DNA of 53,664 bases from Prevotella sp. UBA4339 (GCA_002393725.1 DGTJ01000087.1:1-53664); one strand, 5' to 3'. Counted from the stretch's first letter, positions 41,848 through 51,093 are shown. The notes: generated from the sequence alone by a model not told the origin. Made by a program: numbers and translations.

Positions 41848-42597
41848 TTAACCTTGCTTTTCTATCAGATAGTGCTGCAGTGCACCTGTCATTGAGGGAT
41901 ATTTCTCCGACGGAGCTTCGATGTCAAGGCGAAGGCCGGCCTCTTTGGCTGCCTTTGCTGTCGTAGGACCGAAGGTGGCGATGGCAATATTGCCCTGCTT
42001 GAAGTCAGGGAAATTCTTGGTGAGAGCCTCAATTCCAGAAGGACTGAAGAATATCAGCATGTCGTAGTCGAAGTTCTTCACCTCTTCTTCTGTGAAATCG
42101 TTGCTGACAGTCTTATACATCACGCACTCTTTATGATTCAGCTTCTTCGAGTCGAGGAGCATCGAGAGACTGTTGTTGTGTACGTCACTCATCGGCACGA
42201 GGTACTTCTCGGTCTTATGCTTCACCATCGACGGGATGAGGTCTTCGATTTTTCCTGTCTCACCGAAGAAAATCTTACGCTTGCGATACTGTACGTACTT
42301 CTGTATATACAGGGCGATGGTCTCTGTTACGCAGAAATACTTCATGTCCTCAGGGATGTTTACGCGCAGTTCCTTGGCCATTGTGAAGAAATGGTCGATA
42401 GCATGACGTGAAGTGAATACTATGGCTGTGTAGTCGAGAATGCTAACTTTCTGGGCACGAAACTCCTTCGAAGTTATACCCTCAACCTTGATGAACGGAC
42501 GGAACACAAGTTCTACGTCAAACTTTTCAGCGATGTCGAAGTACGGTGACTTCTCACTTGTTGGCTTTGGTTGCGAAACCAAAATCTTCTTTATCAT
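41848..42597 (-). CDS. hemD: Uroporphyrinogen-III synthase family protein (HemD)
   Basis: The 249-residue protein has the two-lobed HemD pattern with weak sequence conservation: ILVSQPKPTSEKSPYFD at the N-terminus, AIVFTSRHAIDHFF near residues 58-71, LIFFSPSGIEALTKNFPDF near 180-198 and ATFGPTTAKAAKEAGL near 207-222. It should close the linear hydroxymethylbilane to uroporphyrinogen III in tetrapyrrole synthesis. No other heme gene is nearby, and many Prevotella have partial heme pathways, so the in vivo role is open. It sits between DUF4271 and rnpA, a conserved Bacteroidales arrangement. Confidence 0.85.
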   Translation of the reverse strand: MIKKILVSQPKPTSEKSPYFDIAEKFDVELVFRPFIKVEGITSKEFRAQKVSILDYTAIVFTSRHAIDHFFTMAKELRVNIPEDMKYFCVTETIALYIQKYVQYRKRKIFFGETGKIEDLIPSMVKHKTEKYLVPMSDVHNNSLSMLLDSKKLNHKECVMYKTVSNDFTEEEVKNFDYDMLIFFSPSGIEALTKNFPDFKQGNIAIATFGPTTAKAAKEAGLRLDIEAPSEKYPSMTGALQHYLIEKQG

Positions 42598-42600
42598 GTC

Positions 42601-43623
42601 TTAAAAAATTATTTTTAATGCGTTCGCAATCACCGAGAGTCCGCCCCATAGAGCTATCAACGGTACGATTTCGAGGGTGCAAAAGTACAAAATAATCTGC
42701 AAATAAAGTGCATTTTGTCGGAAAAAGATGATATAACACCTGTAAAAAGTCAGGATTTTAACCAAAACCAACACAAATATAGTACAATATGTAACACTTA
42801 TGGAGCTTACTTCAAAGAATATCATAAGTGCTGTGATGGGGAATAAAAGTATACCTTCACACGAGTCGATAAAGAGGTGGGAATGCAAGAAATGTCCATT
42901 TCTTTTATTGTCGAAGAAAACGTAGTTGACAAATGTGTAGATGAAATACTTTATTATGTAGTATGCAAATATGACTCCGAAGAAAATAGCTACAAGCATA
43001 TATTCATCGTTCAGGATAAATGTGCTTGCAATATTTGCCTTGGCATAGATGAAATACATTAGGGCCAGCAGCAGACTTGTCTGGGCCACGTAGAACAGCT
43101 GCATCCTGATCTCTATGGATGTCTCACTCAGGTCCTGGTTGGCCTTAGCCACATTGAAGAAGTCCTTTGCCTGGCGGATAATCAGATTTTTCGTGATGGA
43201 GTAGGCTATCATCGTCATGATGAAGCATATCAGCAGCAGTGACGTGATGACATTGTCGTATCTTAGTGAGTATGGTATAGGGTCACCGGCCATGCCATAT
43301 CGCCCTCCGTCGACTTCGGGATGGTACATCGCACTTCCCGAGAAGAAATTCTCTCTGTAGTATTGGGGCAGATTGACGTCCTTCAGGCTTCGTCCGATGC
43401 CGTGTCCTGGCAGATGGAGTGTGTCGGGCTGGTTGCTGTAGTGCACCTCTCCCGGCTGAAACCATGCCTGGATGGCAGAGTCCTGCTGGGCTGGTGTGGC
43501 ATCCTTGGGTAATAGCCGCAGCACCTGGTATGGTGTCATTGGCTTGCTGGAGATATGCTCCGTCAAGTCGGGAAGTTCAGGTGCTGGTATGGCCTCGGTA
43601 TGTATACTGTCTTGTAAGAGCAT
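42601..43623 (-). CDS. DUF4271 membrane protein
   Basis: The 340-residue protein has a polar N-terminal third (about residues 1-120, Pro-rich, including TPYQVLRLLPKDATPAQQD) and about seven hydrophobic segments after residue 125. It matches the DUF4271 type that sits directly before hemD in Bacteroidales. Its function is unknown. The stop codon is three bases before the hemD start and the start six bases after the metK stop, so all three are probably cotranscribed. Confidence 0.75.
   Translation of the reverse strand: MLLQDSIHTEAIPAPELPDLTEHISSKPMTPYQVLRLLPKDATPAQQDSAIQAWFQPGEVHYSNQPDTLHLPGHGIGRSLKDVNLPQYYRENFFSGSAMYHPEVDGGRYGMAGDPIPYSLRYDNVITSLLLICFIMTMIAYSITKNLIIRQAKDFFNVAKANQDLSETSIEIRMQLFYVAQTSLLLALMYFIYAKANIASTFILNDEYMLVAIFFGVIFAYYIIKYFIYTFVNYVFFDNKRNGHFLHSHLFIDSCEGILLFPITALMIFFEVSSISVTYCTIFVLVLVKILTFYRCYIIFFRQNALYLQIILYFCTLEIVPLIALWGGLSVIANALKIIF
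42680..42687 (-). promoter_or_regulatory. Possible internal -7 box ahead of hemD
   Basis: TACTTTTG on the minus strand fits TAnnTTTG, within the DUF4271 coding region 83 bases before the hemD start. No TTTG is at the right -33 distance, so it may be chance. Confidence 0.3.
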
Positions 43624-43629
43624 ATACGG

Positions 43630-44886
43630 TTAAAGTCCGAACTCCTTGCGGATGTCGTCCACACGGTCGAGCTTCTCCCATGTGAACAGCTCCACGTCGA
43701 TAGTCTTTGTCTCGTGGTAGTGACTGGTGAATGTCTTCTGCTTTATCTCAGGATTACGCCCCATGTGCCCGTAGGCAGCAGTCTCGATGTACATTGGCTG
43801 ACGGAGCTTCAGGGTGCGCTCTATAGCCTTTGGACGAAGGTCGAAGAGTTTCTCAATCTTCTTTGCAATCTCGCCATCGCTCATCTTTACGTTGCTGCGA
43901 CCATAGGTGTTGACGTAGATGTTCATCGGCTTTGCCACACCGATGGCATAGCTCACTTGCACAAGCATCTCGTCGGCTACGCCTGCTGCCACCATGTTCT
44001 TGGCGATGTGGCGGGCTGCGTAAGCGGCACTGCGGTCTACTTTCGAAGAGTCCTTGCCTGAGAAGGAGCCTCCGCCGTGGGCTCCCTTGCCTCCGTAGGT
44101 GTCAACGATGATCTTACGGCCAGTAAGACCAGTATCGCCGTGAGGACCTCCGATGACGAACTTACCAGTAGGATTGACGTAGTATTTGATGTCCTGTCCA
44201 AAGAGGTCGAGCACCTTCTGTGAGTGAATCTTCTCCTTCACTCTTGGGATGAGGATATTGATAACGTCATCCTTTATCTTTGCCAGCATCTTCTCGTCTT
44301 CGTCGAACTCATCGTGCTGAGTTGACACCACGATGGTGTCGATACGCTCGGGTATTCCCTCGTCGCTGTATTGTATCGTCACCTGACTCTTGGCGTCAGG
44401 ACGCAGATATGTCATCACCTTTCCCTCCTTGCGGATGTCTGCCAGGGTGCGCATGATGAGGTGAGCCAGGTCGAGACTTACGGGCATGAAGCTCTCTGTC
44501 TCGTTGGTGGCATATCCGAACATCATTCCCTGGTCACCGGCTCCCTGATCCTCTTCGTCCTCGCGGTCTACACCTTGGTTGATGTCTCTGCTCTGCTCGT
44601 GGATGGCAGTGAGGATACCGCAGGAGTTACCGTCAAACTGGTACTCTGCCTTGGTATATCCGATACGCTTTATGGTGTTGCGGGCTATGGTCTGCAGGTC
44701 GATATATACATCGCTGCGTACCTCTCCCATTATCACGACCTGTCCTGTCGTAACAAATGACTCGATGGCACAGCGGGCTTTGTCATCATATGCCAGGAAC
44801 TGATCTAATATGGCGTCGGAAATCTGGTCCGCAACCTTGTCGGGATGGCCTTCTGATACTGATTCTGATGAAAAAAGATAGCTCAT
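43630..44886 (-). CDS. metK: S-adenosylmethionine synthetase
   Basis: The 418-residue enzyme makes S-adenosylmethionine from methionine and ATP. The motifs are [16 protein letters not shown] (residues 14-29), [15 protein letters not shown] near 120-134 and [19 protein letters not shown] near 271-289, the methionine- and ATP-binding loops. Length is within the Bacteroidota range, slightly longer than E. coli MetK. It is preceded by its own promoter and heads the run metK-DUF4271-hemD-rnpA-yidD-tyrS. No SAM riboswitch is recognisable in the short leader of about 20-25 bases. Confidence 0.96.
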   Translation of the reverse strand: MSYLFSSESVSEGHPDKVADQISDAILDQFLAYDDKARCAIESFVTTGQVVIMGEVRSDVYIDLQTIARNTIKRIGYTKAEYQFDGNSCGILTAIHEQSRDINQGVDREDEEDQGAGDQGMMFGYATNETESFMPVSLDLAHLIMRTLADIRKEGKVMTYLRPDAKSQVTIQYSDEGIPERIDTIVVSTQHDEFDEDEKMLAKIKDDVINILIPRVKEKIHSQKVLDLFGQDIKYYVNPTGKFVIGGPHGDTGLTGRKIIVDTYGGKGAHGGGSFSGKDSSKVDRSAAYAARHIAKNMVAAGVADEMLVQVSYAIGVAKPMNIYVNTYGRSNVKMSDGEIAKKIEKLFDLRPKAIERTLKLRQPMYIETAAYGHMGRNPEIKQKTFTSHYHETKTIDVELFTWEKLDRVDDIRKEFGL

Positions 44887-44913
44887 ATAAAATGTATTTT
44901 ATTATTTCGGGTG

Positions 44914-44921
44914 CAAAGGTA
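44914..44921 (-). promoter_or_regulatory. -7 box of the metK promoter
   Basis: TACCTTTG on the minus strand fits TAnnTTTG, 27 bases before the start codon. A -33 TTTG is not clear. Confidence 0.65.
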
Positions 44922-44961
44922 CAAAGAAAAAGTGAAAAGTGAATGTGGAAAGGTGAAAAAA

Positions 44962-45858
44962 TTACCTTTTCATATTCCTTGGGTGATGCTCGAGTATTTC
45001 CTGGCGCAGCATCGAGGTGTCGATATGTGTGTATATCTCCGTAGTGCCGATGCTCTCATGTCCCAGTAGTGCCTGAATCACACGAAGGTCGGCTCCGCCT
45101 TCCAGCAGTGCGGTAGCAAAGGAGTGTCGCAGTGTATGGGGCGAGATGGTCTTCTTGATTCCTGCAGCCTCTGCCTGGCGCTTTATCATGATGAGAATCA
45201 TCGTTCGTGTGAGATGGGCTCCGCGCCGGTTCAGGAATACATAGTCTTCCTCACCGGGCTTGATGCTCATCTGCTTTCTGTCGTCAAACCAGAGACTCAG
45301 CTCTTTTATGGCTTTCTCGGAGATGGGCACAAGCCGCTCCTTCGAGCCCTTGCCGAGCACTTTCACAAACTCTTCATCGATATATAGGTCTGACAACTTG
45401 AGGTTTACCAGCTCGCTCACTCGCAGTCCGCAGGAGAAGAGCACCTCTATGATAGCTTTGTTCCTGTGACCCTCCCATTTCGAAAGGTCTATACTGGCTT
45501 CAAGCTTGTCTACCTCTTCCAGCGACAATACCTCTGGCAGGTGGTCGCCCAGCTTTGGCGACTCCAGTAGTTCTGTAGGATCGTCATCGCGGTATCCGTC
45601 GAGTTGCAGATAACGGAAGAAACTCCTCACGCCGCTTAAAATCCTGCACTGGCTTCTGGCTCCGATGCCGATGTCGTGCAGACCGGCAGAGAAGTGCTCC
45701 AGGTCTTCAAGCTCCACCTCGCGTATGTCTTTATTCTCGTGGGCCAGATAGTCGAGCAGTTTTCTGAGGTCGCGCTGATAGGCATCGAGAGTGTTTCCCG
45801 ACATTCCGCGCTGAAGCTTAAGGTAGCGCACGTAGCCTCTTACCACATCTCTCTCCAT
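44962..45858 (-). CDS. xerD: Site-specific tyrosine recombinase XerD
   Basis: I choose the start at 45858, where the ATG overlaps the stop of the upstream gene by one base (TGATG); an in-frame Met at 45900 lies inside that gene. The 298-residue protein has a SAM-like N-terminal domain (YLKLQRGMSGNTLDAYQRDL). The catalytic residues are Arg in CGLRVSELVNLK, Lys in VLGKGSKERLVPI, His and Arg in HTLRHSFATAL, His in LLGHESIGTTE and Tyr in IYTHID. With XerC it resolves chromosome dimers at dif. The housekeeping context argues against a mobile-element integrase. Confidence 0.93.
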   Translation of the reverse strand: MERDVVRGYVRYLKLQRGMSGNTLDAYQRDLRKLLDYLAHENKDIREVELEDLEHFSAGLHDIGIGARSQCRILSGVRSFFRYLQLDGYRDDDPTELLESPKLGDHLPEVLSLEEVDKLEASIDLSKWEGHRNKAIIEVLFSCGLRVSELVNLKLSDLYIDEEFVKVLGKGSKERLVPISEKAIKELSLWFDDRKQMSIKPGEEDYVFLNRRGAHLTRTMILIMIKRQAEAAGIKKTISPHTLRHSFATALLEGGADLRVIQALLGHESIGTTEIYTHIDTSMLRQEILEHHPRNMKR

Positions 45859-47087
45859 CAGACTAAGAGCCGCTTGGCGAAGTATCTTACCGGATACCAC
45901 ACTGAGAGGAATCCTACCACCAGCACTGTTACGAATATCAGTATCACATCTTCAGGATGCACACTTACGGGATAGGCATTCACTACGAATGACGCACTCG
46001 AAGAACCGAGTTTCACCAGTCCGAAGGTCTGTTGTGCCCAGCAGAGAGCGAGTCCGATGATGATGCCCAGCACGGCTCCGATGGCGGATATCATTCGTCC
46101 TTCGAAGAGGAAGATGTGCACTATCTGCTTGTCGGTAGCTCCCAGGTTGCGCAGAGTCACCACGTCGTCTTTCTTGTCGATGATGAGCATCGAGAGCGAG
46201 CCGATGATGTTGAAGCAGGCTATCATTAGTATGAATGTCAGGAAGATATAAGCCATCAGCTTCTCTATCTTCATGATCTTGAATGTGTCGTCCTGCTGCT
46301 CAAATCGGTCCTTTACATAGAACTTGTCACCCGCTATGTCCTTTATCTGCGACTTCACTCGCTCGAAGTTGCTGCCTGGCTTCAGTCTCAGCTCAAGAGA
46401 AGAAATCATTCCCTGCTGCTCGAAGATGCGGCGTGCAAAGCTGATGCTGGTAAGGATATAGTTCTTGTCGTATTTCGACTGCAGCACCTGGAAGATCACC
46501 CCCGGCGAGTACAGCTCGTCTTCCACCAGACCGTCCATGGGGTTCGCCATGTTCAGCTGTCCCTCCCTTCGTGGGGCATATACTTTCAGCGGCTCGTCGT
46601 ACAGATATCCTGTGCCCAGCTGCTCTGCGAGCCTGATGCCCGGTATGCCGTAGAACATATCTGCTGCATGCAGCTGATACTCTCCGTCGCCGAGCAGTAT
46701 CTCCTTGATATGCGTCAGTTGGTCGAAGTTATCTTCCACACCCTTTATGGTTACCATTGCCTGGCGCCCACGGTAGATCACAAGGGCTTGGTCCTCAACA
46801 CTCTCCGTGGCCACGTCCACCTGCGGCAGCTGTTTTATCTTGGTCAGTATGGGATCATCGGCAGCAACCGTCTTTCCCATCACAGGCGTCACCTTCAACT
46901 GCGGGTCGAAACTCGTAAAGAACGAGGCCACCATGTCGTGGAAGCCGTTGAACACACTGAGTGTCACCACGAGCGCCATAGTAGCCACAGCGACCCCTAT
47001 CACCGATATGGCGCTGATGATGTTGATGGCGTTCGTCGACTTCTTCGAGAAGAGGTACCTCTTGGCTATAAAGAACGGGAAATTCAT
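45858..47087 (-). CDS. LolC/LolE-type ABC transporter permease (FtsX-like)
   Basis: The 409-residue protein has one N-terminal membrane helix (about residues 21-45), a large periplasmic domain and three C-terminal helices (about residues 276-300, 325-348 and 372-395). This is the MacB/LolE layout. MNFPFFIAKRYLFSKKSTNAINIIS is the standard start, and the FtsX core includes DKKDDVVTLRNLGATDKQIVHIF. It probably extracts lipoproteins for transport to the outer membrane, which suits a genome with many surface lipoproteins. The ATPase partner is not in this window. The gene overlaps rbfA by four bases and xerD by one. Confidence 0.88.
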   Translation of the reverse strand: MNFPFFIAKRYLFSKKSTNAINIISAISVIGVAVATMALVVTLSVFNGFHDMVASFFTSFDPQLKVTPVMGKTVAADDPILTKIKQLPQVDVATESVEDQALVIYRGRQAMVTIKGVEDNFDQLTHIKEILLGDGEYQLHAADMFYGIPGIRLAEQLGTGYLYDEPLKVYAPRREGQLNMANPMDGLVEDELYSPGVIFQVLQSKYDKNYILTSISFARRIFEQQGMISSLELRLKPGSNFERVKSQIKDIAGDKFYVKDRFEQQDDTFKIMKIEKLMAYIFLTFILMIACFNIIGSLSMLIIDKKDDVVTLRNLGATDKQIVHIFLFEGRMISAIGAVLGIIIGLALCWAQQTFGLVKLGSSSASFVVNAYPVSVHPEDVILIFVTVLVVGFLSVWYPVRYFAKRLLV

Positions 47088-47419
47088 TTCTTCAGCAGTT
47101 CGTCGATACGCTCAATGTAGTCGAGGCTGTCGTCGATAAAGAAGCGCAGTTCGGGAATGATCCGCAGCTGGTTCCTGACACGCGTACCCAGTTCATATCT
47201 TATCTGCTTGTTGTTGGCATTGATGTTTGTCAGGATCTCCTCGCCCTTCTCACTTGGGAACACGCTCAGATAAGCAGTGCAGATGCTGAGGTCGGGTGAG
47301 ATTTTCGTACGTGTCACAGAGATCATCGTGCCGTGAGTGGCTCGTGTCTGCTGTTGGAATATCAGCGATAGCTCCTTCTGAAGCAGTCTCGCAATCTTGT
47401 TTTGTCTTGTCTCTTGCAT
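47084..47419 (-). CDS. rbfA: Ribosome-binding factor A
   Basis: The 111-residue KH-fold protein helps mature the 30S subunit near helix 1 of 16S rRNA. Family features are RQNKIARLLQKELSLIFQQQ, ISVTRTKISPDLSICTAYLSV and the C-terminal RIIPELRFFIDDSLDYIERI. The stop overlaps the next start by four bases (ATGA). The start Met is followed by the usual QETRQNKI of Bacteroidota RbfA. Confidence 0.92.
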   Translation of the reverse strand: MQETRQNKIARLLQKELSLIFQQQTRATHGTMISVTRTKISPDLSICTAYLSVFPSEKGEEILTNINANNKQIRYELGTRVRNQLRIIPELRFFIDDSLDYIERIDELLKK

Positions 47420-47469
47420 AATCTTTTGATAATTAGGATTTATAAAATGTTTGGAATCAGTAATTATGA

Positions 47470-48102
47470 TTACTTCTTCCTGATGATAGTCAGACCGTCG
47501 CGCAGGGGGAGGATGAGCTGTTCCACTCTTTCGTCTCGGGCTATGTAGTCGTTGAACGTCTCTATCCCCTGTGTCTGCCGGTCTTTGTCATAGGCGTGAT
47601 CCACCACGTGTCCGTCCCAGAGAGTGTTGTCAGCGAGTATGTATCCGCCAGGTCTGAGCAGGCTCATCACCATCTCGTAGCATTCGCGGTAGGTACGCTT
47701 GTCACCGTCCATGAAGGCGAGGTCGAACGTGATTCCGAGCTTTGGGGCCTCCTTGAGTGCATCACCGATGATGAACTCTATCTTGTCGGCCACGGCAGAA
47801 CCTTCTATCCAGGGGCGGGTGAAGTCCTCCATCTCGTCGTTTATCTCGTAGGTGTACAACTTCGCTCCTTCCTCGAGCCCCTCAGCCATCGAGATAGCAC
47901 TGTAGCCGCTGAATGTACCTATCTCCAGCACTTGATGAGGCCGTAGCATCGTCACCAGCATCTTCAGCAGTCTGCCCTGCAAGTGTCCGCTGGCCATCCT
48001 TCCGTGGATGGTGTATATATTCGTAGCTCTCCACAGCCGGTAGAGATACTCCGGTTCCGGTTCGGTGTGCTCCAGTATATACTTCTCCAGCTCTGCAGTC
48101 AT
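47470..48102 (-). CDS. Class I SAM-dependent O-methyltransferase
   Basis: The 210-residue protein resembles catechol/caffeoyl-CoA-type O-methyltransferases. The SAM site is VLEIGTFSGYSAISMAEGL (about residues 76-94), acidic YTYEINDEMEDF follows, and FMDGDKRTYRECYEM with ILADNTLWDGHV gives metal-binding Asp and Asn residues. Substrate is unknown; many Bacteroidota carry this protein next to aroQ and rbfA. Its start overlaps the aroQ stop by four bases. Confidence 0.88.
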   Translation of the reverse strand: MTAELEKYILEHTEPEPEYLYRLWRATNIYTIHGRMASGHLQGRLLKMLVTMLRPHQVLEIGTFSGYSAISMAEGLEEGAKLYTYEINDEMEDFTRPWIEGSAVADKIEFIIGDALKEAPKLGITFDLAFMDGDKRTYRECYEMVMSLLRPGGYILADNTLWDGHVVDHAYDKDRQTQGIETFNDYIARDERVEQLILPLRDGLTIIRKK

Positions 48103-48521
48103 CCTACTATAGCCTCTACCGCCAACCTGTAACTGTCAAGTCCGAATCCGCAGATCACTCCTTTGCATGCCGCTGAGATCATCGACTTATGCCTGAACTC
48201 CTCCCTCTGGTGAACATTAGAGATATGCACCTCTATCACCGGGCATTTCAGGCTGCGTATACAGTCGTGGAGAGCCACCGACGTATGCGTATAAGCCCCT
48301 GCGTTGAGCACTATCCCGTCGTAGCCCCCGAAGAATCCCGTCTCCTGCATCTTGTTGATGAGCTCCCCTTCGACATTACTCTGATAGTAGTCGATTTGCG
48401 TATCCGGATATCTCTTTCTCAGTTCCGGCAGGAAATTCTCCATCGACTCATTGCCATAGATCCCCGGTTCCCTCTGTCCCAGCAGGTTCAAGTTTGGTCC
48501 ATTTATTATTATTACCTTCAT
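48099..48521 (-). CDS. aroQ: Type II 3-dehydroquinate dehydratase
   Basis: The 140-residue enzyme removes water from 3-dehydroquinate in the shikimate pathway. INGPNLNLLGQREPGIYG at the N-terminus carries the Arg and catalytic Tyr of the mobile loop; QSNVEGELI, NAGAYTHTSVAL and EVHISNVHQREEFRHKS are the other type II signatures. Length is normal for the dodecameric class. It heads the run aroQ-methyltransferase-rbfA-LolE-xerD. Confidence 0.95.
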   Translation of the reverse strand: MKVIIINGPNLNLLGQREPGIYGNESMENFLPELRKRYPDTQIDYYQSNVEGELINKMQETGFFGGYDGIVLNAGAYTHTSVALHDCIRSLKCPVIEVHISNVHQREEFRHKSMISAACKGVICGFGLDSYRLAVEAIVG

Positions 48522-48577
48522 CTTCTATGTTATCTGTCTTTTTATTTATTAGTCTATCTATCCATCTGTCTAATAGT

Positions 48578-49423
48578 CTAAACCGTCTGGTTGTCGAGCG
48601 CGACGTGTTCCACGTCTACTGTCTCATGCAGGAATATCTGTGCCGACTCCTTGAATTTCTCCGGGTTTTCTGTGGTCAGATAGTGTACGTTGCCCCCTCT
48701 TGAGCATTTTGACTCTATGTCTGCATGTCGTTCAAGATATGTCTTCAGACTGTCGGCCACGTATTCCCCCTGTGGTATCACCCTCACCCCTGCAGGCAGG
48801 TATTTCAGTATCTTCGGCATGAGCAGCGGGTAGTGGGTGCATCCTAATATCAAAGCGTCAATCTTCGGGTCAAGATGCATGATCTGGTCTATTCGTTTCT
48901 TCACGAAATAGTCAGCTCCCGGCGAGTCAGCCTCGTTGTATTCCACCAGTGGCACCCAGAAGGGACAAGCCACTCCGCTCACGGTGATGTCGGGATAGAG
49001 TTTCTTGATCTCCAGGTTGTAGCTCTCACTCTTGATAGTCCCCTCTGTGGCGAGTATGCCCACATGTCGTGATGTCGTCAGACTGCCTATCACCTCTGCA
49101 GTCGGTCTTATCACTCCCAGCACCCGTCGCTCAGGGTCAGTCTTCGGCAGGTCTATCTGCTGTATCGACCTGAGAGCCTTTGCCGAAGCCGTGTTACAGC
49201 CCAGGATGACGAGGTGACATCCCATCTCGAAGAGCTTCATCACGGCCTGGCGTGTGAACTTGTACACCACGTCGAAGCTTCGCGGCCCGTAGGGAGCACG
49301 GGCATTGTCGCCCAGGTATAGGTAATCATACTGGGGCAACAGCTGCCGGATGCCGTGAAGTATTGTCAGGCCTCCATATCCGCTGTCGAACACTCCTATC
49401 GGTCCTGGACTATTTGAGAGCAT
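48578..49423 (-). CDS. murI: Glutamate racemase
   Basis: The 281-residue enzyme converts L- to D-glutamate for peptidoglycan. GVFDSGYGGLTIL holds the conserved Asp and Ser, LGCNTASAK the first catalytic Cys and LGCTHYPLL the second. The start overlaps the end of the OmpH gene by 14 bases, which fits coupling. The gap after it (48522-48577) holds a short TCTA/TCTG microsatellite-like run and nothing else. Confidence 0.95.
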   Translation of the reverse strand: MLSNSPGPIGVFDSGYGGLTILHGIRQLLPQYDYLYLGDNARAPYGPRSFDVVYKFTRQAVMKLFEMGCHLVILGCNTASAKALRSIQQIDLPKTDPERRVLGVIRPTAEVIGSLTTSRHVGILATEGTIKSESYNLEIKKLYPDITVSGVACPFWVPLVEYNEADSPGADYFVKKRIDQIMHLDPKIDALILGCTHYPLLMPKILKYLPAGVRVIPQGEYVADSLKTYLERHADIESKCSRGGNVHYLTTENPEKFKESAQIFLHETVDVEHVALDNQTV

Positions 49424-50018
49424 CCTGTACTAATATGTTTATGTCTTCGCCCGCCTCGGTGTTGAGGAAGGGCAGTGCTTTCGTGTCTGTGTCGTAGATG
49501 AAGGCAAAGCCTTTCTTCATCCCGATCTCGCGCAGCACGTCGTTCAGTCTCAGTCGCAGAGGAGCCATAGCCTCCTTCTCGGCAGTATCCAACTCCTTCA
49601 GACTGTTGGCCTTGAACTCTATGTTCTTCTCCATCATCTGCTGCAACTCTGTCTGGCGCTTCTGGAGTATGGTCTTCGGAAACTCACGCTGACCCTCGAG
49701 GAATTCCTCGTATTTGCGGTTGAACTCCTCTTCCACCCGCAATGTCTCTGCCTGATACTGGCCGCGCAGCTCTTCCATCTGCTTCTGCACGAGAGCATAT
49801 TGAGGCATCGACTCCAGGGCCTCCTGATAGCTGAGGTAGCCGAAGCTGATGACAGCCTGTGGCGTGGCGGTCTCAGTAGCCAACTTGGAGTCAGAGGTGT
49901 TGTCTGTCTGTGGTTCAGTCATGTTATCATTCTGTGCCTGAGCAGCAAAGGCTATCGCCTGAAGAGTTACTATCAGAGTCAGGGCTCTTACGATTATTTG
50001 TGATTTCAATATCTTCAT
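49410..50018 (-). CDS. OmpH/Skp-family periplasmic chaperone
   Basis: The 202-residue protein has a signal peptide (about residues 1-28, ending near AFAAQA), a polar spacer, then the OmpH core: FGYLSYQEALESMPQYALVQ (about 59-78), a long coiled coil rich in Glu, Gln and Lys (about 80-145) and a closing strand AFIYDTDTKALPFLN. Skp trimers shield unfolded outer membrane proteins in the periplasm. In many Bacteroidota this gene follows bamA; here no bamA lies upstream and the gene starts from its own promoter, ahead of murI. Confidence 0.88.
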   Translation of the reverse strand: MKILKSQIIVRALTLIVTLQAIAFAAQAQNDNMTEPQTDNTSDSKLATETATPQAVISFGYLSYQEALESMPQYALVQKQMEELRGQYQAETLRVEEEFNRKYEEFLEGQREFPKTILQKRQTELQQMMEKNIEFKANSLKELDTAEKEAMAPLRLRLNDVLREIGMKKGFAFIYDTDTKALPFLNTEAGEDINILVQDALK

Positions 50019-50047
50019 ATATTATATAAGTATGGTGTTACAGACTG

Positions 50048-50079
50048 CAAAAGTAAGTATTATTTCCGAGACTGGCAAA
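50048..50079 (-). promoter_or_regulatory. Promoter of the OmpH-murI operon
   Basis: TTTG (50079-50076) and TACTTTTG (50055-50048) on the minus strand are spaced by exactly 20 bases. The start codon is 30 bases downstream of the -7 box. Confidence 0.8.
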
Positions 50080-50333
50080 TTTTTGCCCGATTTTCTACAA
50101 AAAAGGGCGCAAAGGGGAGACAGCCACCTTGGCTCAACCTTTACGCACGATGAAAATATGTTCGGTGCATTACTGGATAAGTGCCGTATAAGTACCGCTC
50201 TGTTACCGAATATCGATGCCTACAAATAGCTGTCAGCATGTCGGCTCATACGAAAGAGACCGCAAAATGTTGTATTAATCCTATTTTTCGTTAATTTTCT
50301 GCCCGAAAGTACATGCGATTCAGATTTTCTTCT

Positions 50334-50341
50334 TACTTTTG
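50334..50341 (+). promoter_or_regulatory. -7 box for the barrel-like protein gene
   Basis: TACTTTTG fits TAnnTTTG and lies 24 bases before the ATG at 50365. No -33 TTTG is seen at the usual distance. Confidence 0.6.
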
Positions 50342-50364
50342 CAAATAATTCAATCGAGTCAGAG

Positions 50365-51093
50365 ATGAATCCGCAGAACAGTCGCATGGTAAACAGGTGT
50401 TTGCTTATGATAGTGTTGAGCATCAGCGCTGCTCTCGCTGCCCCTGCGCAGGAGAGGGTGGGAGACTCCGGCTTAGACTCTCCGTCTGTCACTCCCATCC
50501 CCGTGATGACTCAGGATACCACTATCTCGGCATCCACAGACATGGATGTGGCTCCCTTCTCCTTCTGCGATAGTATGAGCATGGCGCTGCCCCCCCTCAC
50601 TTATCGCGGCACTATCGCCAGCTATCCCTACTACGGCACTATCCTCATGGGCTATCCCAACTGGAACCTGCATCGCGGACTGAACGCCTCGCTCTCAGCC
50701 TCTGCCATCGTAGGCCTGGGCCACAACTCGGGCAGCGGCTTTGCCAACAGCCTCTCCGTGATGTATGCCGATACCATCACTTCTCGTCTCTCCTTCGCCG
50801 TGGGAGGCTACTATTCCATTCTCAACTACGGAGGCCTTCAGCTCAATGATGTAGGCCTCTCGGCCATGCTCGGATATCGCTTCAACGACCACTGGGAGGC
50901 CTCTGCCTTCGTGCAGAAGTCGATCATGCAGCCCACCGTACCCCCGCAACTCTACTGGATGAGTGATGTGGGCGACAGGATCGGTGCCTCGCTCCGCTAC
51001 AATTTCAACCCTGCTTTCAGCGTTTCCCTCTCTGTCTGGAGCGAGCGTCGTCCTTTTGACCCCATGCCCCTCTATCGTAAAAATAGAAGATAA
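50365..51093 (+). CDS. Secreted protein with outer-membrane-barrel-like strands, unknown
   Basis: The 242-residue protein has a signal peptide (about residues 9-29, cleaved near APAQE) and a polar region. From about residue 85 it shows alternating aromatic and small residues in short strands (LNASLSASAIVGLGH, LSFAVGGYYSILNYG, VGLSAMLGYRFNDHWEASAF, IGASLRYNFNPAFSVSLSVW). That pattern fits a small outer membrane beta barrel of about eight strands. I do not recognise a family. The last residues are basic rather than an aromatic end, which is unusual for barrels. It faces the OmpH chaperone gene. Confidence 0.65.
   Translation: MNPQNSRMVNRCLLMIVLSISAALAAPAQERVGDSGLDSPSVTPIPVMTQDTTISASTDMDVAPFSFCDSMSMALPPLTYRGTIASYPYYGTILMGYPNWNLHRGLNASLSASAIVGLGHNSGSGFANSLSVMYADTITSRLSFAVGGYYSILNYGGLQLNDVGLSAMLGYRFNDHWEASAFVQKSIMQPTVPPQLYWMSDVGDRIGASLRYNFNPAFSVSLSVWSERRPFDPMPLYRKNRR

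Larger units (their letters stand above)
50019..50364. other. Divergent promoter region with no gene
   Basis: This 346-base gap between the OmpH gene and the barrel-like gene contains one promoter at each end and no open frame that looks coding. I see no repeats or RNA gene in the middle part (50110-50300). Confidence 0.6.

Noticed and set aside
44887..44961. Possible SAM riboswitch before metK
   Set aside because: The promoter leaves a leader of only about 20-25 bases, too short for any known SAM aptamer.
44962..45858. XerD-like gene as integrase of a mobile element
   Set aside because: It sits in a translationally coupled housekeeping operon, with no attachment-site repeats or tRNA end nearby, and matches chromosomal XerD.
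48522..48577. TCTA/TCTG microsatellite as phase-variation tract before aroQ
   Set aside because: The repeat is short and impure and lies outside coding sequence; no evidence of effect on promoter spacing.
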